This document shows, piece after piece, positions 22,907-31,417 of a DNA stretch of 36,767 bases. Origin of the DNA: JAWVZS01 sp964507825. Lineage in GTDB: Archaea; Thermoproteota; Nitrososphaeria; Nitrososphaerales; Nitrosopumilaceae. The stretch lies in the NCBI GenBank assembly GCA_964507825.1, contig CAZDQM010000016.1, positions 1 through 36,767 of the forward strand, in the 5' to 3' direction. A model generated the notes under the pieces. It was not told where the DNA came from. It did not search any database and was given only the letters and a program-made list of their open reading frames with translations. How positions within the stretch are numbered: the stretch's first letter is position 1; each line of letters starts with the position of its first letter. Made by a program: the position numbers and the translations under genes.

Positions 22907-25426
22907 TTGAAAAATTCCTGCAAAACTATGTGGCCGACTAGGGTTAGCTCTGCACTCAAGGCCGTGGATCTCAAGCAGGAGCCTGCCCCGATGATCATTG
23001 GGGAGAGGCTCAACACGCAAGGGTCTAAGCGGGCCAAGGGGCTCGTACTAGGAGATGATTTTGACGGGTTGATTGATCTGGCGCGCGACCAGGTGGAAAA
23101 CGGGGCACACTGTCTTGACGTCTGCGTGGCGACAACTGAGCGCTCCGATGAGCGGGACTTTATGGTAAAGCTAGTAAAGCGGCTAAGCTTGGAGATTGAC
23201 GCACCGCTAGTAATTGACTCTACTGATCCGGACGTGATAGAGTCCGCGGTACGGCAGATTCCAGGAAGGCCGATAATCAACTCGATTAATCTGGAGGGTG
23301 ATGGTAGCCGTTTTGCTAGGCTGGCGCCGGTGATGGCACGGTACGGGGTTCCGGCGGTGGCATTGTGCATTGGTCCGGACGGGATGGCCAAAACTCCTGA
23401 TGAAAAGCTAGATACTGCAAGGTTGCTATATGAAACCGGACAAAAATACGGCCTAAAACCTGGGCAGTTTATCTTTGACGTTCTGACATTCACCTTGTCC
23501 ACCGGGGAAGATGAGTTTCTTAATGCCGGAATCCACACGCTTGAGGGAATAAAAAAGGTAAAGGCGGAATTTCCGGATTCATATACCACTCTTGGACTAA
23601 GCAACATCAGCTTTGGCCTTACCCCGTACGCCAGAAAAATCCTCAACTCTGTATTTTTGTATCATGCCGTGCAATATGGGCTAGATTCAGCCATTGTCAA
23701 CTCTGGGGAAATTGTTCCGTATGGTGATATAGAGTCAGTGGAGCGCAAATTGGCCGAGGATCTTATCTTTAACGCGCGACCCGGCGCGCTATCCGAACTT
23801 GTGGCGCATTTTGAAAAGACTGGCGCGCAGGCGACAGGTCCTACCAAAAAGTCGGATGTGGATCCTTCCTGGCCCGCAGGAAGACGCGCCAACTTTAGGA
23901 TAGTGAATCGAGTCAAGGACGGGATTGAAAACGACGTGGTCACAGCCATTGCAGAAAAGATATCGCGGCTTGACTCGCTGACCGGAGACGGCATTATATC
24001 ATTAAATGAGCCAAAGGAGATCACGCATGACGGTGCGATTGCGACTCTTAACGAGGATCTGCTCCCAGCAATGAAGGAAGTGGGCGACAAGTTCGGAGCA
24101 GGCGAGCTGATCCTGCCGTTTGTATTAAAATCCGCCGAGTGCATGAAGGCGGCAGTTGCGGAGCTTGAAAAATACCTGCTCAAGGAGGAGGGCTCCACCA
24201 AGGGGCGGCTGGTTCTTGGCACCGTTTACGGGGACGTTCATGACATTGGAAAAAACCTAGTCAAGACAATCTTTGAAAACAACGGATATTCGGTATATGA
24301 TCTGGGCAAGCAGGTTCCGATACAAAAGTTCCTAGACAAGATTGAGGAGGTGGGCGCCGATGCAGTGGGACTGTCGGCACTGCTAGTATCGACATCAAAG
24401 CAGATGCAGTTCTTTGTAGAGCATGCAAGGGAGCATAACATGACTATTCCAATATTATGTGGAGGCGCGGCAATCAACACGAATTACATAAACAGGATTG
24501 CAAAGGACGGCGGCATCTACGAGCCGGGCGTGTTTTACTGCAATACGATGTTTGACGGACTTAAAATCATGGACGGGCTAGTCTCTGATGAGAAATCGCG
24601 GGTTCTTGATACCTGGAAGGCAAAGCTGCAAAGCTGGAAGGATGTATCCGTGTCCGGAGGTTCAGAATCGGGAATTTCACAAAGCAAGATAGTACCGGTT
24701 AGGGCGCCTGTCAGGCCGCGTATTAATTCGCCGGTGCGCCTTGGAGCATCACAGATGAATATGGGGGAGATCTGGAACATGATTGACAAGCGATCACTCT
24801 TCAAGCTGTCCTGGGGGTTGCGTGGAAAGGCGGGACGGGAGCAAGAGGCGGCCCATGAAACGCTGTTTGAGGAGTGGAAGAGGCGGATATCTGATGAGGG
24901 GCTATTTGAGCCGGCCGTGGTATATGGATACTATACATGTCATGCGGACGGTAACAGGCTCGTAGTAGATCATCCTAGCGGGGACTCGCTAGAGTTTGAT
25001 TTTCCGCGTTCTACTCGGCCAAAACACCTGTGCCTTGCGGATTATTTTGGCGAGGATGATATCGTGGCATTTCAGGCAGTCACGGTCGGAGGCAGGGTGG
25101 CTGATACGATAACCAAGTGGGATGGCGAGGGCAGGTATACGGATGCGTATTATCTGCACGGCCTAGCAGTGGAGTTTGCAGAGGGAATGGCTGCTTGGAC
25201 CAACCAAAGGATCAAAGATGAGATGGCAATTGCAGGCAGGGGAGGACTACGTTACAGCTGGGGGTATCCAAGCTGTCCTGATACGATGCAACACCGACTT
25301 GTCTGGAAGCTCTTATCCCCTGAAAAATCCGGAATGACGCTTACTGACTCTGGGCAGATTGTACCAGAGCAGTCCACTGCCGCAATCATAGTGCATCACC
25401 CGGATGCAGAGTATTTTGTCCTGTAA
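22907..25426 (+). CDS. metH: Methionine synthase, folate-, B12- and SAM-binding part
   Basis: The 839-residue protein carries the remaining MetH modules. Residues about 25-290 are the pterin-binding barrel (PMIIGERLNTQGSKRAKG, VIDSTDPDVIESAV). About 340-430 is the helical cap. About 430-560 is the cobalamin-binding domain with GDVHDIGKNLV (Asp443, His445 as cobalt ligand) and VGLSALLVSTSKQM. About 620-839 is the SAM-dependent reactivation domain, with RYSWGYPSCPDTMQH. Start TTG at 22907 follows the partner gene by 5 bases. It uses 5-methyltetrahydrofolate; the reductase-like gene 25459-26205 could supply it. Nothing is missing from the MetH set except the covalent link. Confidence 0.94.
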   Translation: MKNSCKTMWPTRVSSALKAVDLKQEPAPMIIGERLNTQGSKRAKGLVLGDDFDGLIDLARDQVENGAHCLDVCVATTERSDERDFMVKLVKRLSLEIDAPLVIDSTDPDVIESAVRQIPGRPIINSINLEGDGSRFARLAPVMARYGVPAVALCIGPDGMAKTPDEKLDTARLLYETGQKYGLKPGQFIFDVLTFTLSTGEDEFLNAGIHTLEGIKKVKAEFPDSYTTLGLSNISFGLTPYARKILNSVFLYHAVQYGLDSAIVNSGEIVPYGDIESVERKLAEDLIFNARPGALSELVAHFEKTGAQATGPTKKSDVDPSWPAGRRANFRIVNRVKDGIENDVVTAIAEKISRLDSLTGDGIISLNEPKEITHDGAIATLNEDLLPAMKEVGDKFGAGELILPFVLKSAECMKAAVAELEKYLLKEEGSTKGRLVLGTVYGDVHDIGKNLVKTIFENNGYSVYDLGKQVPIQKFLDKIEEVGADAVGLSALLVSTSKQMQFFVEHAREHNMTIPILCGGAAINTNYINRIAKDGGIYEPGVFYCNTMFDGLKIMDGLVSDEKSRVLDTWKAKLQSWKDVSVSGGSESGISQSKIVPVRAPVRPRINSPVRLGASQMNMGEIWNMIDKRSLFKLSWGLRGKAGREQEAAHETLFEEWKRRISDEGLFEPAVVYGYYTCHADGNRLVVDHPSGDSLEFDFPRSTRPKHLCLADYFGEDDIVAFQAVTVGGRVADTITKWDGEGRYTDAYYLHGLAVEFAEGMAAWTNQRIKDEMAIAGRGGLRYSWGYPSCPDTMQHRLVWKLLSPEKSGMTLTDSGQIVPEQSTAAIIVHHPDAEYFVL

Positions 25427-25458
25427 GGTATAGCTGTTTTGGGGACGAGTATATTCTG

Positions 25459-26205
25459 TCATATTTTTGCAGGGGATGATTCCTGCAGGAATCTTTTCAG
25501 GCCTGCAAAGTCGCTAGGTGATGTAATGAGTACATCGCCCGTAATATCATGAATCTGTCTGACAAAGTCATCAAAATTCTTCATGTATGGTATCATGTCC
25601 AGGTTTAAAAATTCGGCTGATCTCTTGTTTTTTTCAGAGGGAAACAGAATTATTGGAATGACTGCAAACCCTTCTAGTCCTGCGGCTAGGTCCCTTACCT
25701 GTCTTGTCGATTGCACTACTTGGGTCATGAATCCTTTTGGAGACGCCTCGATCTTTTTTGTAATTTTGGAATAGTCTGGCCTGTTTGAGACTGAAAGGTA
25801 CAGGTCGATTTTAGAATCAATTCCTGCATCGTGTAATTTTTTTACCACTTGGCTTGGGAACTGACCGGAGATGGGACTGCCGTCCTGCGGGGGATCTCCC
25901 ATTACTACTAAAATTCCCGAAAACCCGACTTTGATATACTCGTTGACGAATTCTCTGATCTCTTCTTCGGTCTTGTCCCTTACCCTGAGGCTGGCCGTGA
26001 TTGACAGGTCTGGGATCTCTTTTTTGAGGATTCTGCCCACTGCTAACGGTGATGCCCTTTGATATCCGAGCACGTTTTCAGTCAGGTGGACGACGTTGCA
26101 GCTGTCTGAGATCGACTTTATTCTCTCAACAAATGCCGACATGGACTCGTGCATGTCGATTCCGGATATTATCTTTGGAGGATTTGCCTCGTACCTTATG
26201 GTCAT
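25459..26205 (-). CDS. metF: Methylenetetrahydrofolate reductase-like protein
   Basis: The 248-residue protein looks like a compact member of the MetF family, a flavin TIM barrel that makes 5-methyltetrahydrofolate (or the matching archaeal pterin). Marks are RYEANPPKIISG, VVHLTENVLGYQRASPLAV, SILVVMGDPPQDG (glycine/proline-rich loop of the family) and the C-terminal ITSPSDFAGLKRFL. It is shorter than E. coli MetF (about 300 residues) and I cannot confirm the FAD-binding residues by eye. Its convergent position just beyond the methionine synthase genes supports the role. It is transcribed divergently from the NUDIX gene. Confidence 0.82.
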   Translation of the reverse strand: MTIRYEANPPKIISGIDMHESMSAFVERIKSISDSCNVVHLTENVLGYQRASPLAVGRILKKEIPDLSITASLRVRDKTEEEIREFVNEYIKVGFSGILVVMGDPPQDGSPISGQFPSQVVKKLHDAGIDSKIDLYLSVSNRPDYSKITKKIEASPKGFMTQVVQSTRQVRDLAAGLEGFAVIPIILFPSEKNKRSAEFLNLDMIPYMKNFDDFVRQIHDITGDVLITSPSDFAGLKRFLQESSPAKI

Positions 26206-26262
26206 TGCTGTTTTTTCAAAATCCCTGGTTAAAACCTTTGAATACTAAACCCATGTGGAATA

Positions 26263-26832
26263 ATGGATATGATGAACCTAGATGATTTTAAGACGGCGCT
26301 TGCATCGGAAATCAATACTGATGTCGTACATGATGGCAACAGCGCCCTGTCTGCTGTATTGATAATAATATTTGGCAGTGAGCCTAAAATCCTGATGACA
26401 AAGAAATCATTGCATCTTAAGATTCATGCGGGGGAGATCGCCTTTCCGGGAGGTAAAGTTGATCCTAGTGATCCTGACTTGCTTCATACCGCCCTGCGCG
26501 AATCTAGGGAGGAGCTAGGCCTTGACATTGATGGATCACAAGTAACAGGGCAGTTAGAATCCGTTCGCACGCTCAACTCTAACTTTACAATCATTCCATT
26601 TGTAAGCATACTTGATAGGCTGCCGGATATAGTGCATAATCGGGAGGTCGAACAGGTGTTGCAGATTCCAGCGGATTCATTCTTGCGCACCATGAAACAT
26701 GATCCAGACCCAGAGCATAACAGAATTCAAGAAATGTATACGTTTGAATTTCGGGAACACCTAGTATGGGGGGCCTCTGCTAGGATGCTAAAACAAATTG
26801 TAGACAAACTTTCTGTATGTAACCTGCCGTAA
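26263..26832 (+). CDS. NUDIX hydrolase, CoA pyrophosphatase-like
   Basis: The 189-residue protein contains a NUDIX box running IAFPGGKVDPSDPDLLHTAL then RESREELGL (about residues 63-90), with the Glu residues that bind metal. The FPGGxxDxxD lead-in is typical of the NudL/YeaB group that hydrolyses CoA or related dinucleotides, so this is the best guess, but the substrate is not fixed by sequence. Starts at ATG 26263; ATG codons at 26269 and 26272 are alternatives. It is the first gene on the plus strand before the ribosomal protein pair and shares a divergent region with the metF-like gene. Confidence 0.88.
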   Translation: MDMMNLDDFKTALASEINTDVVHDGNSALSAVLIIIFGSEPKILMTKKSLHLKIHAGEIAFPGGKVDPSDPDLLHTALRESREELGLDIDGSQVTGQLESVRTLNSNFTIIPFVSILDRLPDIVHNREVEQVLQIPADSFLRTMKHDPDPEHNRIQEMYTFEFREHLVWGASARMLKQIVDKLSVCNLP

Positions 26833-26853
26833 TCCTGACTGGAAATCAGATTC

Positions 26854-26862
26854 ATTTAAAAA
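26854..26862 (+). promoter_or_regulatory. TATA-like box for the L39e-L31e unit
   Basis: atttaaaaa is centred about 29 bases before the ATG at 26887, consistent with a strong archaeal promoter with a very short leader. Confidence 0.5.
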
Positions 26863-26886
26863 GAGCTCTTCGCGCCTTGCTTTCGT

Positions 26887-27045
26887 ATGGGCGCACGAAA
26901 ATCATCCCCGCGCAAGATCCGCCTGATAAAGAAAATCAAGCAGACCTCGCCGGTGCCTGCATGGGTTATTCTTAAAACCAAGCGTGGAGTCCGTACAAAT
27001 CCAAAACGCCGGGCATGGCGAACCACGGACTCGGAGGTGGGTTAG
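26887..27045 (+). CDS. rpl39e: Ribosomal protein L39e
   Basis: A 52-residue, very basic protein beginning MGARKSSPRKIRLIKKIKQT and continuing SPVPAWVILKTKRGVRTNPK, then RRAWRTTDSEVG. Length, charge and the central VPAWVxxKT block match archaeal/eukaryotic L39e, which lines the ribosome exit tunnel. The TAG stop (27043-27045) is directly followed by the GTG start of L31e with no spacer, the usual archaeal pairing. Confidence 0.95.
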   Translation: MGARKSSPRKIRLIKKIKQTSPVPAWVILKTKRGVRTNPKRRAWRTTDSEVG

Positions 27046-27513
27046 GTGTCACTGGAATCAGAACGGGTATATACAATTAATCTTGGCAAGGTTCTACTCT
27101 CCCCTGACAATCAAAGGGCCAAGCGGGCAATTAACATGATAAAGGAGTTTGCCCGCCACCACATGAAGTCCGAAACGATCAAGATTGAAGAGGATGTGGC
27201 GCACTTGGTTTGGTCTAGGGGCATGCGGCGTCCACCTAGGAGAATCAGGGTTATGATGTCTACTACTAGTGACGGTTCCATACTTGTATCTAGTTATGAT
27301 GAGCCGGCTGGTACAGAACCTGCCGAGGGTAGTACTGCGCCTCTGCTAAAAGGCCAGGACGATCCCACTTTGAAGCCACTGGATACAGAGCCTGACTCCA
27401 AATCAGACGATCCCACTTTGGAGCCACAGGATACGGAGCCTGACTCCAAATCAGACGATCCCACTTTGGAGCCACTGGATACAGAGCCTGACTCCAAATC
27501 AGATACTAAATAA
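27046..27513 (+). CDS. rpl31e: Ribosomal protein L31e with a repeated acidic C-terminal tail
   Basis: Residues 1 to about 86 are a normal L31e (VYTINLGKVLLSPDNQRAKR, AHLVWSRGMRRPPRRIRVMM), a large-subunit protein near the exit of the tunnel. After about residue 86 a tail of about 69 residues follows, ending with three copies of a 16-residue unit (DDPTLKPLDTEPDSKS and two near-copies) and DTK. The tail is acidic, Pro/Ser/Thr-rich and probably disordered. GTG at 27046 is the start, directly after the L39e stop. In many archaea the cluster continues with aIF6; here a convergent FtsZ-like gene comes next. Confidence 0.93.
   Translation: MSLESERVYTINLGKVLLSPDNQRAKRAINMIKEFARHHMKSETIKIEEDVAHLVWSRGMRRPPRRIRVMMSTTSDGSILVSSYDEPAGTEPAEGSTAPLLKGQDDPTLKPLDTEPDSKSDDPTLEPQDTEPDSKSDDPTLEPLDTEPDSKSDTK
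27358..27501 (+). repeat. Three 48-bp in-frame tandem repeats in rpl31e
   Basis: Copies at 27358-27405, 27406-27453 and 27454-27501. Copies 1 and 3 differ at one base (AAG versus GAG), and copies 2 and 3 at two bases. The unit is a multiple of three, so each copy adds 16 residues without a frameshift. The near-identity, even at silent positions, points to recent expansion, by slippage or unequal exchange. Confidence 0.95.
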
Positions 27514-27531
27514 AAAACCCTAGTCCAGCTT

Positions 27532-28479
27532 TTATTCCATCTGGTATAGATCCAACTTGCAGTCGTAGCTGCAGTCTGGCTGATCCCAATCTAGGGTATC
27601 TTCAATGGGAATTCTTCCAAGCGGATCATATCCATCAAACTTTGTCTGTCCCTGAACCGCGGATAACATTACAACGCCTATTGTATCTGATTCAATGGGT
27701 GTTATTCCCACCGGTGTTGATTCCCCGAGTACTCCGTGCGTTAACTTTGACATGGTATTCATCATTCCCACAGGGACATTTTGTCCACCAAAAACGTGTA
27801 TAATCGAACTCTTTACACCGCCTAGAGCGGCGTTTTCATAAAGCGTCTTGAGCGCGTCTCTGAGTGATGATTCTGCGTCATGGTTACTCTTACCGGCAGT
27901 CAGTACACTGGTCTCGTTTGGCACCTGGCTTGATTTGAAGTATTCTGCAATGTGTATGGCGGCAGTATTTGTAATTTTGTGGCATTCTTTTACAGTCAGA
28001 TCTGGATTGTTTTTGATCATTGCATCGTTGTCAATAATTATCGTACATGTCGAATCTGACTTTATGCGCTTTAACGATACGCCGGAGGAAAATATCCTGT
28101 CGTTTTCATATCCGAATGGCATTACTGCTAGTGATACTAGGTTCTTGCATTCCTCCTTGCATATTGAAGAAACGATTGGAGCAATGGCCGCACCCGACCT
28201 TCCTGCCAAGTTTGCAGTCATGATTATACTTGAATAGCCTAAAATCTGCTCCCTGATTCTATCCGTCGACTCTATCGCAAACCCGCGAATGGTTTGCACG
28301 GACGGGTTTACAATGGAATCTGTCTCTATCTTGATGGTTTTATCTCCGCTTAGATCCCTTTGATCATTGCTTATGAGCAGACAGTCGGACTCTATGGTGC
28401 CTTTGATCTGTGTAGCCAACCTTGAGCCTGCGCCGCCTAGTCCGACGACCAATATCGGCTTTTTTACTTCAAGGCTCAT
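27532..28479 (-). CDS. Divergent FtsZ-like (tubulin superfamily) protein
   Basis: The 315-residue protein begins like FtsZ: ILVVGLGGAGSRLATQI (nucleotide-binding start, residues 10-26). Where FtsZ has the tubulin signature GGGTGTG, it has TANLAGRSGAAIAPIV (residues 88-103), and the T7-loop NxDxAD that completes GTP hydrolysis in the polymer is not visible. Thaumarchaeota are reported to divide with Cdv/ESCRT-like proteins while keeping such an odd FtsZ relative, so a non-division or non-GTPase role is likely. It follows the methylthiotransferase on the same strand with a gap of about 71 bases and converges on rpl31e. Confidence 0.85.
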   Translation of the reverse strand: MSLEVKKPILVVGLGGAGSRLATQIKGTIESDCLLISNDQRDLSGDKTIKIETDSIVNPSVQTIRGFAIESTDRIREQILGYSSIIMTANLAGRSGAAIAPIVSSICKEECKNLVSLAVMPFGYENDRIFSSGVSLKRIKSDSTCTIIIDNDAMIKNNPDLTVKECHKITNTAAIHIAEYFKSSQVPNETSVLTAGKSNHDAESSLRDALKTLYENAALGGVKSSIIHVFGGQNVPVGMMNTMSKLTHGVLGESTPVGITPIESDTIGVVMLSAVQGQTKFDGYDPLGRIPIEDTLDWDQPDCSYDCKLDLYQME

Positions 28480-28550
28480 GTACCATCTATTACAGATTTG
28501 AATAAAAAACCTTCTTACGTAGTTTTAATCAAATTCCAGATCTAAAAGTT

Positions 28551-29819
28551 TTAGCTTATGATCTTGCCGATCAGGCTGTGCGTGGTGGCACGTGTAACCT
28601 TTACCGTGTGACTTGACCCGATCTCGACACCCTGATCCGCAAAGATCGGCTTGTATGCAAAATTCCTGCCCCTTACACCATCGGTGGTTTTTTCATCAAA
28701 GAGTACCTTTCCCTTCCAACCAATCCACCCCTGGTTGTTCTCTAGCGATATCTTGTTGATTAAATCTGTAACAGCCTTACTCCTCCTTTTTACTTCGTGG
28801 ACGTCTACCTGCTCCCATTTTGCGGCCATTGTACCCGGCCTTTGACTATATCTAGACAAATTCACGATGTCGGGCCTTGTCTCATCAAGCAGCTTTATGG
28901 TATCTTCAAACTCTTGCACCGATTCGGTTGGAAAGCCTACTATTATATCCGTAGAAATTGTAAACTGTGGAAACCTTTTTCTGATATTTTTCACGACATC
29001 TCTGAATGTTTCTGCCGTATGACCCCGCCTCATTTCATGTAAAACCCTGTCATTTCCAGCCTGCACAGGCACGTGTAGAAACTTGAATACTTTGTCGTTG
29101 TCATAAGAGTCCATTAACGACTCTTTGATTCTTGGCATGTACATTGGATTCATCATTCCCACCCTGATCATAAAGTCTCCTGAAATCTCTGTCACTGCAT
29201 TAATCAATTCTGGAAGATCTGTTCCAATGTCAAAACCATAGCATCCGTTATCCGTAGACGTCAGCCAGATCTCCTTACATCCGTCCCTTATCTCATGTCT
29301 TACTTGCCTGACAATGTCGCCCAAACGGTAGCTTTGCAGGTCACCTTTGGATAGCTTTGTCTGGCAAAACGTGCATTCACTCTTGCACCCACTTGCAATC
29401 TCTACAATCCCAACTGTTGAATTGAGCCTGACCTTGGGAAGCCCAACCTTTGATGCATCCGTATCCTCTAGTGCAATTTGTCTGTTGCCATGCAACGTGG
29501 TGTTGATAACCTCAAGTGTCTTTCCCAGCGAATTGGGACCAAGCATACTTGCATTTTTTGACAATCCTTCCACAGTAGATCTTTCGGCCTTTGGCAGGCA
29601 GCCTGCCACAACTAGCGGCTTTGATTTTAGTGTCTTGATTCTGTGAATCATCCTGTCGGCCGTGGCGTCCTTTACGGAACAGGTCACTATCATGTTTAGA
29701 TCCGCGTCTGCCGGCCCATTGGCTAGTGCATGTCCTCCATTTATGATCAGTCCAGAAATCATCTCCGAGTCTGCAAAGCTAGCAGAGCATCCATACGCCT
29801 CGACCCAAATTCTTGCCAT
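28551..29819 (-). CDS. tRNA methylthiotransferase (MiaB/CDKAL1-type radical SAM)
   Basis: The 422-residue protein has the N-terminal UPF0004 domain (YGCSASFADSEM; Cys11, Cys47, Cys74 for an Fe-S cluster), a radical SAM core (GCKSECTFC; Cys145, Cys149, Cys152) and a C-terminal TRAM domain (about 360-420). The archaeal/eukaryotic branch methylthiolates t6A37 in tRNA (the CDKAL1/MtaB activity), which is the likely reaction here; MiaB itself acts on i6A. The phrase PVQAGNDRVLHEMRRGH is typical. The ATG lies 3 bases after the fumarase stop, so the two are co-transcribed. It needs Fe-S assembly factors such as the carrier at 5647. Confidence 0.9.
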   Translation of the reverse strand: MARIWVEAYGCSASFADSEMISGLIINGGHALANGPADADLNMIVTCSVKDATADRMIHRIKTLKSKPLVVAGCLPKAERSTVEGLSKNASMLGPNSLGKTLEVINTTLHGNRQIALEDTDASKVGLPKVRLNSTVGIVEIASGCKSECTFCQTKLSKGDLQSYRLGDIVRQVRHEIRDGCKEIWLTSTDNGCYGFDIGTDLPELINAVTEISGDFMIRVGMMNPMYMPRIKESLMDSYDNDKVFKFLHVPVQAGNDRVLHEMRRGHTAETFRDVVKNIRKRFPQFTISTDIIVGFPTESVQEFEDTIKLLDETRPDIVNLSRYSQRPGTMAAKWEQVDVHEVKRRSKAVTDLINKISLENNQGWIGWKGKVLFDEKTTDGVRGRNFAYKPIFADQGVEIGSSHTVKVTRATTHSLIGKIIS

Positions 29820-29822
29820 GTC

Positions 29823-31184
29823 TCATCCAAACAGGGAATCTACTTCCAGGTGGTTCATGAGGCCCTTTTCTGTCACCATCTCCCTGATCGTCTTCCCGGT
29901 TTCAAGTGACTCTTTGAACAATTCTGCGGACTTTAGGTATCCAATTCTAGGCGTAAGCAACGTTACGATTACTGGACTGTTCTCAATATCTGCCATTAAC
30001 TTGTCCCTGTTTGCAGACAGCCCATCAATCAGGTTTGCCGAGAAAATCGGCAGGAAATTCTTTAGCATGTCAGTCGAGTCCATGATACATTTTAGCATTC
30101 CTGGCAGCATTACATTTAGTTCAAACTGTCCATTCTGTGCGGCATGTGCAACGGCCGTATCATTCCCAATGACATTAAAGCAAATCATGTTCATGCATTC
30201 TGCAAGCGATGGGTTTACCTTTCCGGGCATGATTGATGAGCCTGCATGAACCGCTGGAATTCCCAGCTCGGCTAGTCCGGCAACGGGACCCGATGCCATG
30301 AGCCTGATGTCGTTTGCAAGCTTGTTGATTTCCAAGGCCAGATTTCTTAACGCACTAGATGTGTTTGCCACCGCAAATTTGCTCTGTAATCCGTACTGCA
30401 TATCGTTCTCGGGCCTTAATGGCAGCTTGGAGATTTTTACTAGTTCTTGAATGGCAATCCTTCTGTATCCCTTTGGGGTGTTGGCACCTGTTCCCACGGC
30501 CGTTCCTCCCAATGCGACATGCCTTAGCTCCTTTTGTGATGATGCAATTGAGTCTCTTGCCTTTGTAACTGCCGTGGCAATGGCGGCAAACTCGCTTCCA
30601 AGAGTCACTGGAAGGGCATCCATTAGGTGTGTCCTTCCGATTTTTTTATAGCTCTGGAATTGTTTGGCTTTTTTATTCAATGATCTTATCAAAGTATTGA
30701 CTGCCGGAATAACCTCTTTTAGATTCATCAAAATTGCTACGTGCATCGATGTTGGAAATGTGTCGTTACTTGATTGCGACATGTTCACATGATCATTTGG
30801 ATGCAGGTACTCGTACTCGCCTTTTTTCCTGCCAAGGATTTCTAGAGCTACGTTTGCAATCACCTCGTTGGCATTCATGTTAAATGCAGTTCCTGCGCCG
30901 GAATTGATTGCGTCTACGGCAAACTGATCGATGAACTTTCCGGCCAAGATTTTATCGCATGCACGAACAATTGCATTGCCGCGCCTGGCGCTAATTGACT
31001 TGGTCCTTATGTTGGCAATTGCGGCCGATCGCTTTATCATTACAAACGCTTGAATCAAGTTTGCATGCGCTTTGTGTCCTGTAACGTGGTACTGTTTGAT
31101 CGCCCTGCTGGTAAATGGTCCATAATATGCATCGGCCGGAACTTTTACCTTCCCTAGGGAGTCATGATCAATTCTGTACTTCAT
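29823..31184 (-). CDS. fumC: Class II fumarase (fumarate hydratase)
   Basis: The enzyme interconverts fumarate and malate in the TCA cycle and the archaeal 3-hydroxypropionate/4-hydroxybutyrate network. With ATG at 31184 it has 453 residues, the normal size; the frame remains open to 31418 but that part is not fumarase-like. Key blocks are HPNDHVNMSQSSNDTFPT, IGRTHLMDALPVTLGSEF and the signature GSSIMPGKVNPSLAECM with the mobile serine loop. GRTHLMDA and MPGKVNP favour fumarase over aspartase (GRTQLQDA, MPAKVNP). It is followed by the methylthiotransferase and shares a 233-base divergent region with nirK. Confidence 0.92.
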   Translation of the reverse strand: MKYRIDHDSLGKVKVPADAYYGPFTSRAIKQYHVTGHKAHANLIQAFVMIKRSAAIANIRTKSISARRGNAIVRACDKILAGKFIDQFAVDAINSGAGTAFNMNANEVIANVALEILGRKKGEYEYLHPNDHVNMSQSSNDTFPTSMHVAILMNLKEVIPAVNTLIRSLNKKAKQFQSYKKIGRTHLMDALPVTLGSEFAAIATAVTKARDSIASSQKELRHVALGGTAVGTGANTPKGYRRIAIQELVKISKLPLRPENDMQYGLQSKFAVANTSSALRNLALEINKLANDIRLMASGPVAGLAELGIPAVHAGSSIMPGKVNPSLAECMNMICFNVIGNDTAVAHAAQNGQFELNVMLPGMLKCIMDSTDMLKNFLPIFSANLIDGLSANRDKLMADIENSPVIVTLLTPRIGYLKSAELFKESLETGKTIREMVTEKGLMNHLEVDSLFG

Positions 31185-31385
31185 GCTGACAAGTAGGACG
31201 CGCCTATAATCAATCTTTTTTAGATCATGATTCTCCCTTAAAAGTAGAAAAACCGTCAAAATTTCTGCATATGTATACTCAAATATGGTAATACCTCTTG
31301 AGGTCGGCATTGCATCAATAGGACTACTAGGCTTTGGGAGGCTTGATGTGGTCTGTCTTTTTACGAATGAACGGCTGAAGGGAAT

Positions 31386-31394
31386 TATTATATA
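31386..31394 (+). promoter_or_regulatory. TATA-like box of nirK
   Basis: The sequence attatataa lies 24-32 bases before the nirK ATG at 31418, an ideal archaeal TATA position for a highly expressed leaderless transcript. No Shine-Dalgarno sequence precedes the ATG. Confidence 0.6.
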
Positions 31395-31417
31395 ACCTTG
31401 GCTAATCTTTTGAAACA

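Noticed and set aside
27290..27497. Minus-strand repeated frames opposite the L31e tail
   Set aside because: They are simply the reverse reading of the 48-bp tandem repeat; no start signal.
27358..27501. CRISPR array
   Set aside because: The repeats are contiguous with no spacers, and in frame with a ribosomal protein gene.
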